From: Flavobacterium psychrophilum
GTDB lineage: Bacteria; Bacteroidota; Bacteroidia; Flavobacteriales; Flavobacteriaceae
Direction: 5' to 3'
DNA: 49,906 nucleotides
Assembly (NCBI GenBank): GCA_022730285.1
Contig: DZCQ01000018.1
Span: forward strand, 1 to 49,906
Made by a program: the position numbers and the translations under genes. This document shows positions 8,637 through 16,951 of this stretch, piece by piece (within the stretch, counting starts at the first letter, position 1; each line of letters begins with the position of its first letter). The notes beneath the pieces are model-generated. The model did no database searches, had not been told where the DNA came from, and worked only from the letters and a program-made list of their open reading frames with translations.

Positions 8637-10055
8637 ATGTATAGTAAAGCCCTACAAAATCCTATTTTTGAAATAATTGCAAATGCATCTCAACAAAATG
8701 ATGTATCCAGCTATGTAATTGGGGGCTTTGTTAGAGATTTTATCTTGCAACGAAATGAAAAAAAAGACATCGATATTGTTACAGTTGGAAGCGGTATAGA
8801 TTTAGCTATAAAAGTATCAGAACTATTACCAAATAAACCAAAAGTACAGATTTTTAAAAACTATGGAACTGCAATGTTGCGTTTTCAAGAAGACGAAATA
8901 GAGTTTGTAGGAGCCAGAAAAGAATCCTATCAGCAGGATAGCAGAAATCCAATTGTAGAAAATGGAACTCTAAAGGACGACCAAGATAGAAGAGATTTTA
9001 CTATTAATGCATTAGCAATTTCTTTAAATCCATCAGATTACGGAACAATTTCAGATCCATTTAATGGTATTTCCGATTTGCAACAAAAAATAATTCGAAC
9101 ACCCTTAGATCCAGATGTTACTTTCTCTGACGATCCCTTGCGAATGTTGAGAGCAATTCGATTTGCAACACAATTAGAATTTGAAATCGAAGAAGAGTCC
9201 TTTAATTCTATCCTTAAAAATGCAAATCGTATTTCTATAATTTCTGGCGAAAGAATTGTAGAAGAAATCAATAAAATATTACTATCCGAAAAGCCATCTG
9301 TAGGATTTTTATTATTATATAAATCAGGCTTATTAGATATTATTTTGCCTGAATTAACAGCTTTAAATCAGGTTGAAGAAATAGAAGGACACACACACAA
9401 AAACAATTTTTACCATACACTAGAAGTGGTAGATAATATTTGTCCAAACACAAAAGACGTTTGGTTGCGATGGGCTGCTTTGCTACACGATATTGGAAAA
9501 GCTCCCACAAAACACTTTACTAAAAAACAAGGGTGGACTTTTCATGGGCACGAATTTTTAGGAGGGAAAATGGCCAAGAAAATATTTGAACGACTCCACA
9601 TGCCATTGAACCACAAAATGAAATTTGTGCAAAAAATGATAACTATGAGTTCTCGCCCTATTGTGCTATCTCAAGATTTAGTTACTGATTCGGCAGTACG
9701 AAGATTAGTGTTTGATGCTGGAGACGAAGTAGATAATTTGATGGTTTTGTGCGAAGCAGATATTACCACTAAAAATTCTTTAAAATTTAAAAAATACCAT
9801 AAGAATTTTGAAATTGTCCGAAGAAAAATTATCGAAGTGGAAGAAAGAGATTCGATACGAAATTTTCAGCCACCCATTTCTGGAGAAAAAATCATGGAAT
9901 TATTTCAACTGAAACCTTCCAAAGAAATAGGCATACTAAAAGAAGCAGTAAAAGAAGCTATATTAGAAGGAAAAATACCAAATAATTATGACGATGCTTA
10001 TAATTTTGTATTGCAAAGAGCAACAAAAATGGGATTAACTTTACCTCTGAATTAA
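8637..10055 (+). CDS. tRNA nucleotidyltransferase (CCA-adding/poly(A) polymerase family) with HD domain
   Basis: Class II nucleotidyltransferase that adds or repairs the 3' CCA of tRNA. The catalytic head has VIGGFVRDFIL and the metal-binding DxD in KKDIDIVTVG (about residues 25-50 from this start); the tRNA head-binding region DRRDFTINALA follows, and then RMLRAIRFA. A C-terminal HD phosphohydrolase domain shows LLHDIGKAPT (about 288-297). The reading frame opens at a TTG (8616), but the ATG at 8637 gives the usual short lead before the active site and was chosen, giving 472 residues. CCA addition is essential here because the tmRNA gene in this window does not encode its CCA. heme A synthase begins 2 bp after its stop. 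Confidence 0.92.
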   Translation: MYSKALQNPIFEIIANASQQNDVSSYVIGGFVRDFILQRNEKKDIDIVTVGSGIDLAIKVSELLPNKPKVQIFKNYGTAMLRFQEDEIEFVGARKESYQQDSRNPIVENGTLKDDQDRRDFTINALAISLNPSDYGTISDPFNGISDLQQKIIRTPLDPDVTFSDDPLRMLRAIRFATQLEFEIEEESFNSILKNANRISIISGERIVEEINKILLSEKPSVGFLLLYKSGLLDIILPELTALNQVEEIEGHTHKNNFYHTLEVVDNICPNTKDVWLRWAALLHDIGKAPTKHFTKKQGWTFHGHEFLGGKMAKKIFERLHMPLNHKMKFVQKMITMSSRPIVLSQDLVTDSAVRRLVFDAGDEVDNLMVLCEADITTKNSLKFKKYHKNFEIVRRKIIEVEERDSIRNFQPPISGEKIMELFQLKPSKEIGILKEAVKEAILEGKIPNNYDDAYNFVLQRATKMGLTLPLN

Positions 10056-10057
10056 AA

Positions 10058-11077
10058 ATGAAAAAATATTTTTCTAGAATTGCAAAATTGGCACTTGTTT
10101 TAGTTTATTTGGTTATAATTGCAGGTGCTTTAGTTCGAATGACTGGTTCTGGAATGGGATGTCCAGATTGGCCAAAATGCTTCGGATATTATATTCCACC
10201 AACAGATATAAAAGAATTAACTTGGAGTCCTAATAGAGATTTTGAAAAAAATCAGGTTATTATTAAAGATGAAAAATTGCTAGTAGCAGTACATGATTTC
10301 ACAACAACACAGCAATTTAACAGTACCGATTGGCGTTTTTATACCAAGCATGATTATGCAATTTTTAACCCAAAACATACTTGGATAGAATACATCAATA
10401 GGCTTCTTGGAGCATTAGCAGGTATAGTAATCCTTATCATGAGTATTGCATCTTTCACTTTCTGGAAGCAGAATAAAAAAATTGTATTTCTTTCTTGGCT
10501 TTCCACTTTTTTAATGGGATTTCAAGGTTGGTTAGGAGCAACAGTAGTCTATTCGGTATTAAATCCTTTTAAGATAACCTTGCACATGCTTGTTGCCTTA
10601 GTAATTGTAGCAGTTTTATTGTATATTATTCAAAATGTAACCTCTACAAAAAAAGAAATTCAAAAAAATACACTATTTAGAAATATTTTATATTTAGGAA
10701 TACTACTTTCTTTAATACAAATAATTTTAGGTACACAAGTTAGACAATATGTAGATGAACAAGTAAAAATTGTAGGCTACAACAATATGAATTTAGTTTT
10801 TAAAAATCCATATTTAAAACTATACATTCACCGTTCTTTTTCGCTTTTAATACTAGGAGTTAATTTATTTTTATATTTAAAAAACAAAAAATCAAATTTA
10901 GGATACAGATTGTTTAATTGGATAATTATACTTATTTTTATCGAAATAACATCAGGCATAGCTTTATATTATTTTGATTTTCCTTTCGGAAGCCAACCAA
11001 TTCATTTAGTAGTTGCAACAGTACTCTTTGGACTACAATTTTACGAAAGCATTCAAAAAGTTAAGACTATAAATTAG
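10058..11077 (+). CDS. ctaA: Heme A synthase (COX15/CtaA family)
   Basis: Inner-membrane enzyme that oxidises the C8 methyl of heme O to a formyl group, giving heme A for aa3-type cytochrome oxidase. The 339-residue product has about eight membrane segments. The N-terminal MTGSGMGCPDWPKCFGYYIP carries the conserved cysteine pair. Heme-ligand histidines are visible in HTWIEYINRLLG (about residue 108), LHMLVALV (about 175), YIHRSFSLL (about 260) and IHLVVA (about 320). The start is 2 bp after the tRNA nucleotidyltransferase stop, so it is at the end of that operon. The next gene is a regulator beside sulfide oxidation genes; sulfide poisons heme-copper oxidases, so the neighbourhood may be functionally linked, but a separate promoter intervenes. 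Confidence 0.95.
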   Translation: MKKYFSRIAKLALVLVYLVIIAGALVRMTGSGMGCPDWPKCFGYYIPPTDIKELTWSPNRDFEKNQVIIKDEKLLVAVHDFTTTQQFNSTDWRFYTKHDYAIFNPKHTWIEYINRLLGALAGIVILIMSIASFTFWKQNKKIVFLSWLSTFLMGFQGWLGATVVYSVLNPFKITLHMLVALVIVAVLLYIIQNVTSTKKEIQKNTLFRNILYLGILLSLIQIILGTQVRQYVDEQVKIVGYNNMNLVFKNPYLKLYIHRSFSLLILGVNLFLYLKNKKSNLGYRLFNWIIILIFIEITSGIALYYFDFPFGSQPIHLVVATVLFGLQFYESIQKVKTIN

Positions 11078-11098
11078 TATTTATCCTTTTTTTTTGAT

Positions 11099-11106
11099 TA
11101 TTTTTG
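11099..11106 (+). promoter_or_regulatory. -7 box for the Crp/Fnr regulator gene
   Basis: TATTTTTG fits TAnnTTTG; the ATG of the regulator is 35 bp downstream. No convincing TTG at -33 and no TGTGA-N6-TCACA operator is seen here, so autoregulation is not indicated. Confidence 0.45.
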
Positions 11107-11141
11107 TGAAATATTCAATCTAGGAGTAAAAAAACAAAAAC

Positions 11142-11768
11142 ATGATTCAAAAAATAAAGAAATTATTTCCAGTATTTTCAAATGCTTTAGTCGAAGATAT
11201 TGTAAATAATGCTGTTATGCAATCTTATCCTGCTGGAGAAATAATAATGCGTACAGGACAATATATTAAAAGTACTACCTTAGTTTTAAGTGGGAAAATT
11301 AAAGTATATCGTGAGGATCACGATGGAGGAGAATTTTTTATGTATTATTTGCAACCAGGACAAGCATGTGCAATCTCCATGACTTGTGCAACAAAAATTG
11401 AAAAAAGTCACATAATAGCCAAGGTTGTAGAGGATGTGGAACTAGTTACGGTTTCCCTTTCCTTGATGGATAAATGGATGTTGCAGCATAGAACTTGGTA
11501 CGAATTTGTAATAGAAACCTACCGAAGCAGATTAGAAGAGGTATTAGATGTGATAAATAATATTGCATTTAGAGCAATGGACGAACGCTTAGAATTTTAT
11601 TTAAAACGCCATGTTGCTGCTTGCGACTGTCAAGATTTAAAACTTTCACATCAAGAAATTGCTGTAGATTTAAATACTTCTCGCGAAGTGGTTTCTAGGC
11701 TGTTAAAAAAAATGGAACAACAAGGAATTGTTAAATTACATCGAAATCATATCGAATTATTAAAATAA
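11142..11768 (+). CDS. Crp/Fnr family transcriptional regulator
   Basis: A 208-residue cyclic-nucleotide-fold regulator. The N-terminal beta-roll (about residues 15-110) lacks the usual cAMP-binding RxS motif, and carries the cysteine-bearing GQACAISMTCATK; a long dimer helix follows (about 115-150, EERLE-type MDERLEFYLKRH). The C-terminal winged helix has recognition helix LNTSREVVSRLLKKMEQQG, whose R-E-x-x-x-R spacing matches the Crp set that reads TGTGA. That agrees with the TGTGA-type palindromes in front of the next two genes. CxC (CDC, about 166-168) lies between dimer helix and DNA-binding domain; with the two beta-roll cysteines it could make a thiol sensor for sulfide or persulfide, which is inference. 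Separate promoter at 11099. Confidence 0.9.
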   Translation: MIQKIKKLFPVFSNALVEDIVNNAVMQSYPAGEIIMRTGQYIKSTTLVLSGKIKVYREDHDGGEFFMYYLQPGQACAISMTCATKIEKSHIIAKVVEDVELVTVSLSLMDKWMLQHRTWYEFVIETYRSRLEEVLDVINNIAFRAMDERLEFYLKRHVAACDCQDLKLSHQEIAVDLNTSREVVSRLLKKMEQQGIVKLHRNHIELLK

Positions 11769-11778
11769 TTTTTTGTTG

Positions 11779-11823
11779 TGTGATAAAAGTTACAAAAAAT
11801 AAAAACGGAACAGTTCATCTTTG
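11779..11823 (+). promoter_or_regulatory. Crp-type operator plus -7 box upstream of the TSUP gene
   Basis: TGTGA-TAAAAG-TTACA at 11779-11794, one mismatch from a perfect palindrome, followed 25 bp later by TTTG of a degenerate -7 box (CATCTTTG, 11816-11823). The spacer and distance are the same as at the sqr promoter (12672-12716). With a start site near 11827 the palindrome centres at about -41, a class II activator position. No -33 TTG is present, in keeping with activator dependence. Confidence 0.7.
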
Positions 11824-11856
11824 CAATATAAATCAAATAACAGAAAAATAGAAGAT

Positions 11857-12669
11857 ATGGAAATTATGGAAATTTTAGGTTTTTTAGCTTCAATACTTAT
11901 TGGAGTATCTTTAGGACTAGTTGGTAGTGGTGGTAGTATACTAACGGTACCAGTATTAGTGTACTTACTTGCAGTAGATCCTGTTGCAGCAACAGGGTAT
12001 TCTTTGTTTATTGTAGGTTTTACAGCTGGAGTTGGTTCGATAGGATATTTTCAAAAAGGTTTAGTGAATATAAAAACTGCAATTGTCTTTGGTATTCCTT
12101 CTATTATTGCGGTATTCAGTACAAGAGCTTGGATTGTGCCAGCTATTCCAAAAGAGGTTTTTACCATTGCAGGTCATGTAGTGACTAAAAGTGATTTATT
12201 GATGCTTTTATTTGCAATTTTAATGGTAGTCGCTTCGGTAAGTATGATTAAGAAAGATAAATCTGTAGCTGGTGATGAGGATTTAAAAGCAGAACAAAAA
12301 TTTAATTATCCATTGATTTTGATAGAAGGTGGATTAGTAGGTATAATTACAGGATTGGTAGGTGCTGGAGGTGGATTTTTAATCATACCAGCTTTGGTTT
12401 TACTTTCTAAATTGCCAATGAAAGAAGCAGTAGGTACATCATTAGTAATTATTGCTGCAAAATCTTTAATTGGATTCTTTGGTGAAGCTTCAGAAGCGGC
12501 AATAGATTGGAGACTTCTAGCTATTGTTACAACCTTTGCAACTGTGGGTATTTTTGGAGGAATATTTTTATCTAAAAAAATTGATGGAAATAAACTAAAA
12601 CCTGCATTTGGTTGGTTTGTATTGGTTATGGGTATTTACATTATAATAAAAGAAACAATTTTTAAATAA
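11857..12669 (+). CDS. TSUP family permease linked to sulfide oxidation
   Basis: A 270-residue inner-membrane protein with about eight hydrophobic segments. It has both halves of the TSUP signature: GVSLGLVGSGGSILTVPVLV near the N-terminus and GIITGLVGAGGGFLIIPALV near residue 160. Members export or import sulfite, thiosulfate or related anions. Its shared control and adjacency with sulfide:quinone oxidoreductase suggest it moves a product of sulfide oxidation; direction and substrate are inferred. The open frame begins at TTG 11821, but that codon lies within the predicted -7/start-site region, so ATG 11857 was chosen; ATG 11866 is also possible. Confidence 0.9.
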   Translation: MEIMEILGFLASILIGVSLGLVGSGGSILTVPVLVYLLAVDPVAATGYSLFIVGFTAGVGSIGYFQKGLVNIKTAIVFGIPSIIAVFSTRAWIVPAIPKEVFTIAGHVVTKSDLLMLLFAILMVVASVSMIKKDKSVAGDEDLKAEQKFNYPLILIEGGLVGIITGLVGAGGGFLIIPALVLLSKLPMKEAVGTSLVIIAAKSLIGFFGEASEAAIDWRLLAIVTTFATVGIFGGIFLSKKIDGNKLKPAFGWFVLVMGIYIIIKETIFK

Positions 12670-12671
12670 TT

Positions 12672-12716
12672 TGTGATAAAAGTCACATATAACTTAAAAT
12701 AGGATTCTTATATTTG
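12672..12716 (+). promoter_or_regulatory. Crp-type operator plus -7 box upstream of sqr
   Basis: TGTGA-TAAAAG-TCACA (12672-12687) is a perfect Crp-type palindrome in its half-sites, and TATATTTG (12709-12716) is a perfect -7 box. The gap between them is 25 bp to the TTTG, identical to the upstream TSUP promoter, and even the N6 spacer is the same. The operator centre falls near -41. The site starts 3 bp after the TSUP stop codon, so sqr has its own promoter within the gene pair. Confidence 0.75.
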
Positions 12717-12747
12717 TAATATCTAACATAAAAATAATAACATAAAA

Positions 12748-14025
12748 ATGTCAAATCATTATCAAATTCTAGTAATTGGAGGTGGAAATGCAGGCTTGTC
12801 AGTTGCCTCAAAACTTTTAATTGAAGATAAAAACCTTAATATCGGTATTGTTGAACCATCAGAAAAACATTATTATGCTCCAGCTTGGACATTAGTAGGT
12901 GCTGGTATTTTTGATATCAATGCAACCGAGAAAAACGAAAAAGATTATATGCCTAAAAATGCAACTTGGATTAAAGATGCAGTGGCTACATTTCAACCAA
13001 ATGATAATAAGGTTGTATGTTTGAGTGGGAAAGAAATATCATACGATTATTTAGTAGTATGTCCTGGTATTCAAATTGATTGGAATAAAATTACTGGATT
13101 ACCAGAAACTTTAGGAAAGAACAATGTGACTAGTAATTATTCTTTCAAGACGGCTCCTTATACTTGGGAAATGGTTAAAAATTTTAAAGGCGGTACTGCT
13201 GTTTTTACAAACCCATCTTCGCCAATTAAATGTGGTGGAGCACCTCATAAAATAATGTATTTAGCTACAGATTATTGGAGAAAACAAGGGATTTTAGATA
13301 AATGTGATGTTCATTATATTTCTGGTGCCACTACTATTTTTGGTGTTCCTGAATACAAAGCAACACTAGAAGAGATATTGAAAGATAGAAATATTAAAGT
13401 TCATTATAGTTCTAATGTTTTAGCTATTAACGGGGAAGCTAAATCTATTGAATTTGAAACAAAAGATAATGCCAATGCAATTAATGAAAAGTTTGGTGCT
13501 AGTGCAGCTGGTTGTTATAGTATAAATGAAGAATCAAATAGTGGAGATACTGTTAGTAAAGTAACGCTAAATTTTGATTTCTGCCATACTGTTCCACCTC
13601 AATCTGCACCAGATTTTATTAAAAATAGCCCTTTAGCAGATGCAGCAAATGCTTTTGGTTATGTTGAGGTTGATAAAAATACAATGCAACATACAAGATT
13701 TAAAAATATTTTTGCACTTGGAGATTGTACTAATGCACCTTGTAGTAAAACTGGAGCAGCAATACGAAAACAAGCTCCTGTGGTAGTAGAAAATTTATTG
13801 GCTACTATGAATAATAAAGTTGCCACAGCACAATATACCGGTTACAGTGCTTGTCCTATTCCTACTCAATATGGAAAATTGATGTTAGCGGAATTTGATT
13901 ACACTAATACCCCAAAAATGACTTTCCCATTTGACCAAGCTAAACCAAGATGGCTAATGTGGATATTAAAAACTAAAGTTTTACCTTGGCTTTATTGGAA
14001 TAAAATCCTAAAAGGGACTGCATAA
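12748..14025 (+). CDS. sqr: Sulfide:quinone oxidoreductase, type II (mitochondrial-like)
   Basis: FAD-dependent membrane-associated enzyme that oxidises sulfide to a persulfide or polysulfide and passes electrons to quinone. The 425-residue protein opens with the dinucleotide-binding ILVIGGGNAGLSVASKL. Catalytic cysteines are visible in SPIKCGGAPHK (about residue 162) and GYSACPIPTQYG (about 370), matching the two redox cysteines of human SQOR; the FAD-binding FALGDCTN and the C-terminal TFPFDQAKPR and LPWLYWNKILKG are also SQOR-like. The C-terminal amphipathic/hydrophobic segment is the likely membrane contact. No persulfide dioxygenase or rhodanese lies next to it. Own Crp-type operator and promoter at 12672-12716; a bidirectional terminator follows. 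Confidence 0.94.
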   Translation: MSNHYQILVIGGGNAGLSVASKLLIEDKNLNIGIVEPSEKHYYAPAWTLVGAGIFDINATEKNEKDYMPKNATWIKDAVATFQPNDNKVVCLSGKEISYDYLVVCPGIQIDWNKITGLPETLGKNNVTSNYSFKTAPYTWEMVKNFKGGTAVFTNPSSPIKCGGAPHKIMYLATDYWRKQGILDKCDVHYISGATTIFGVPEYKATLEEILKDRNIKVHYSSNVLAINGEAKSIEFETKDNANAINEKFGASAAGCYSINEESNSGDTVSKVTLNFDFCHTVPPQSAPDFIKNSPLADAANAFGYVEVDKNTMQHTRFKNIFALGDCTNAPCSKTGAAIRKQAPVVVENLLATMNNKVATAQYTGYSACPIPTQYGKLMLAEFDYTNTPKMTFPFDQAKPRWLMWILKTKVLPWLYWNKILKGTA

Positions 14026-14055
14026 AGATTGTTTTTTGTTTTTTAGATTGTTAGT

Positions 14056-14087
14056 AAAACCCTTTTCATTAATTTGAAAAGGGTTTT
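14056..14087. terminator. Bidirectional terminator between sqr and pepD
   Basis: Perfect 13-bp stem (14056-14068 against 14075-14087), 6-nt loop, GGG/CCC core and T run on the right; it separates convergent sqr (+) and pepD (-). Confidence 0.85.
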
Positions 14088-14121
14088 TGATTTTATACCT
14101 AAAAAAAATGTCTTTCTGTAC

Positions 14122-15585
14122 TTATTTTTTTTCTGGAATATTCTTTAAAATTTCAATAACAAATTTATAAAATTTTTCAGCCGATTTTATACTAGCTCGC
14201 TCATCTGGTGAGTGAGCTCCATGAATGGTAGGTCCAAAGGAAATCATATCCATTTCGGGATAATTTGCACCTAAAATGCCACATTCAAGTCCAGCATGAC
14301 ATGCAACTACTTTTGGTTTTTCTGCATTCTGTTTTTCATAAATAGATACTAAAATATCTAGTATTTCAGAATTTACATTTGGAGTCCATCCTGGATAACT
14401 TCCTTCAAACGCCACTTCACACCCACAAAGTTCAAATGTTGATCTTAACGCATTAGCTAAGTCCATTTTTGAACTTTCAATAGAGGAACGAGTTAAATTT
14501 TGAATACAAATTTCGCCATTTTTAATACTAACACGTGCTAAATTATTTGATGTTTCTACAAGATTTTCAATATCTTCCGACATTTTATACACTCCATTTT
14601 GAGCAGCATAAATGGCTCTAATAATACCTTCTTGAACTCCTAGATCCATCACTTTTTGTGGCAAATCTGTTTTAATAATTTCAATTGTTAAATTCGGTTC
14701 TTTTGTTTTAAATTCAAATTTTATGTCAGAAATAATTTCTTGCATATCAAAAATAAAAGCTTCATCATAGATATTTGCAATTATAACTGTTGCAACACTT
14801 TCTCTTGGTATCGCATTGCGTAAACTTCCACCTGAAATTTTGGCTATTTGCATACCGAAATTTTCAAATCCGTCAAATAAAAGCCTATTCATAATTTTGT
14901 TTGCATTTCCCAACCCTTTGTTGATATCCATTCCAGAATGCCCACCATTTAGTCCTTTTACTGTAATTTTATAGCCAACAGATGCTTCTGGAGTTTCTTC
15001 TTCTGCATAGGTTCTAGTTGCTGTTATGTCAATTCCACCAGCACAGCCAATATCAATCTCATCGTCTTCTTCGGTATCCATATTTAAAAGAATTTCTCCT
15101 TTTAATACTCCTGCTTTTAAGTTTAAGGCACCTGTCATTCCAGTTTCCTCATCAATTGTAAAAAGTGCTTCTATTGCAGGATGTTCAATGTTTTTGCTCT
15201 CTAATATTGCCATTATCATTGCTACTCCAAGACCATTATCTGCTCCAAGAGTAGTTCCTTTTGCTTTTACCCAATCTCCATCTACATACATTTCAATTCC
15301 TTGTTTTTCAAAGTCAAAAATGGTGTCGTTATTTTTTTGATGCACCATATCTAAATGAGCTTGCAAAACAATTGGTTTTCTGTCCTCCATGCCGACTGTG
15401 GCTGGTTTTCTTATGATAACATTTCTTATTTCATCTTCAAATGTCTCTAATCCTAATTTATATCCAAAATTTTTTACAAATTCAATTACTAATTCTTCTT
15501 TTTTGGAAGGACGGGGCACGGCATTTAAGTCGGCAAATTTGTTCCAAAGATCCTTTGGTTCGAGATTTCTTACTTCTAAATTCAT
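14122..15585 (-). CDS. pepD: Aminoacyl-histidine dipeptidase (PepD-like, M20 family)
   Basis: Zinc dipeptidase of the M20C type that hydrolyses Xaa-His and other dipeptides. The 487-residue product shows the co-catalytic zinc site: QAHLDMVHQKN (about residues 75-85), TLGADNGLGVAM with the bridging aspartate (about 114-125), TIDEETGMTGA (about 143-153) with catalytic glutamates, and the closing HGAHSPDERASI. A lid/dimer domain interrupts the catalytic domain (about residues 200-390). No signal peptide, so cytosolic. Single gene; minus-strand -7 box TAACTTTG (15613-15606) lies 21 bp upstream of the ATG. Confidence 0.93.
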   Translation of the reverse strand: MNLEVRNLEPKDLWNKFADLNAVPRPSKKEELVIEFVKNFGYKLGLETFEDEIRNVIIRKPATVGMEDRKPIVLQAHLDMVHQKNNDTIFDFEKQGIEMYVDGDWVKAKGTTLGADNGLGVAMIMAILESKNIEHPAIEALFTIDEETGMTGALNLKAGVLKGEILLNMDTEEDDEIDIGCAGGIDITATRTYAEEETPEASVGYKITVKGLNGGHSGMDINKGLGNANKIMNRLLFDGFENFGMQIAKISGGSLRNAIPRESVATVIIANIYDEAFIFDMQEIISDIKFEFKTKEPNLTIEIIKTDLPQKVMDLGVQEGIIRAIYAAQNGVYKMSEDIENLVETSNNLARVSIKNGEICIQNLTRSSIESSKMDLANALRSTFELCGCEVAFEGSYPGWTPNVNSEILDILVSIYEKQNAEKPKVVACHAGLECGILGANYPEMDMISFGPTIHGAHSPDERASIKSAEKFYKFVIEILKNIPEKK

Positions 15586-15670
15586 TTTTATTATTTATTT
15601 TACTACAAAGTTATTGAATTTTGTCTGTTTGATGGTTTAATATTCTTATTTTTATAAAATAAATAGCATT

Positions 15671-16732
15671 ATGAAACGAATTTATATTTTGCCCTTATTT
15701 TTAATTTTTCAAATTATTTTTAATTCTATTCTTTCCTATTTTCCAGATTTGGTAGAAAAATATTATAGCAATGGTATTTATCCCTATATTTCTAATTTTT
15801 CCAGAATTTTATTTGGAAAATTTTCATTTTCTGTTGGAGATGTATTGTATTTTTTTTTCTTGATTTATGTTATTTTTGCAATTTGGAAATCAAGATATTC
15901 TTGGATTAGTAGCTGGAAGCATATTTTACTTAAAATAAGTGGTGTTTTTTCTGTCATTTATTTTTTATTTCATATTACTTGGGGTTATAACTATTATCGG
16001 GTTCCATTATTTGAAAAAATGAAAATTCAAAGAGATTATTCGGATAAAGATTTGTTAGATTTCACTTTAAAATTAATCAAACAAACAAATAAAGTGCATT
16101 TACAAATTACAAATAATGAAAATTTAAAAGTAGTTTTCCCATATTCTGTACCAAAAGCTTTTGAGAAAACCTTAAATGGATATAATGAGGTTTCCAAGGA
16201 GTATGTTTTTTTTAGTTTTCAAAATTTATCTATCAAAAAATCTTTATTTAGCCTGCCTTTGACTTATATGGGGTTTGGAGGATATCTAAATCCATTTACT
16301 AACGAGGCTCAAGTTAATAGTTTTCCTCCAATGTACAATTTTCCAATGACATCGTGTCACGAAATGGCACATCAAATTGGCTTTGCAAGTGAGAGTGAAT
16401 GCAATTTTATTGGCTTTTTAACCACGATACACAACAAAGATTTATATTTTCAATATGCTGGATATAGTTATGCATTGCGATATTGCTTAGCAAATTGGGA
16501 ATATAGAAATGTTACTATTCAAAAATTTTTAGCGGCTAAAATTAATAGTGGTATTTTAAATAATTACCAAGAAAGCACCATTTTTTGGAACAATCACGAA
16601 ACGTTTATAGAGTATGGTTTTAAAGTTTTTTATGATAATTTTTTAAAATTAAACCTTCAGGAAGATGGTTTGGATAGTTATAGCAAATATTTAAATCTTC
16701 TTATTAATTATTATGCAAAAAAGGATTTTTAA
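15671..16732 (+). CDS. DUF3810 membrane protein with HExxH zinc-peptidase motif
   Basis: A 353-residue protein with about three N-terminal membrane segments (residues 5-20, 50-72 and 85-108) and a large C-terminal domain. It resembles DUF3810. The second half holds TSCHEMAHQIGFASESECN, an HExxH motif followed by a glutamate, as in gluzincin-type metallopeptidases. The motif makes a membrane-bound peptidase plausible, but no substrate is known to me. It is divergent from pepD (85 bp between starts) and convergent with the phosphate transporter; a repeat element lies downstream. Confidence 0.8.
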   Translation: MKRIYILPLFLIFQIIFNSILSYFPDLVEKYYSNGIYPYISNFSRILFGKFSFSVGDVLYFFFLIYVIFAIWKSRYSWISSWKHILLKISGVFSVIYFLFHITWGYNYYRVPLFEKMKIQRDYSDKDLLDFTLKLIKQTNKVHLQITNNENLKVVFPYSVPKAFEKTLNGYNEVSKEYVFFSFQNLSIKKSLFSLPLTYMGFGGYLNPFTNEAQVNSFPPMYNFPMTSCHEMAHQIGFASESECNFIGFLTTIHNKDLYFQYAGYSYALRYCLANWEYRNVTIQKFLAAKINSGILNNYQESTIFWNNHETFIEYGFKVFYDNFLKLNLQEDGLDSYSKYLNLLINYYAKKDF

Positions 16733-16788
16733 AATTTGAATTTTATCTAAAAATGTATAAACTCTAGAATTGCGTGATAATATTATTT

Positions 16789-16881
16789 GGGCGTGTCCCT
16801 CCGTAAACTACGGGTCGGGCTCATCGCTAAATCTTTTGTTACGCTCACTACACAAAAGGATATCACTTTTATCCCTCACGC
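16789..16881. repeat. Intergenic hairpin repeat, GCGTG...CACGC type
   Basis: A 93-bp GC-richer island in AT-rich intergenic DNA. It has short terminal inverted repeats (GCGTG / CACGC), an inner GGTCGGGC block, and an inner inverted repeat (ATCTTTTG against CAAAAGGAT, about 16831-16862). I recall similar elements scattered between genes in flavobacterial genomes. It lies between convergent genes. It resembles the CCTGCT...ATCAGGGCTA elements in layout but has different ends. Confidence 0.65.
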
Positions 16882-16951
16882 AAAAAAAAACACAAATCAA
16901 GAAAAAAAGTTGTTCTATTAAAATATAGTTATGAAAATAAGAAATATTATT

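Noticed and set aside
11821..11856. TTG start for the second TSUP protein
   Set aside because: The codon lies within the -7 box/start-site region of the promoter, so it would not be on the transcript in usable form; ATG 11857 directly precedes the first membrane segment.
16771..16890. A tRNA or other structured RNA gene in the hairpin island after DUF3810
   Set aside because: No cloverleaf, no TTCGA T loop and no acceptor stem; the structure fits an intergenic repeat with inverted ends.
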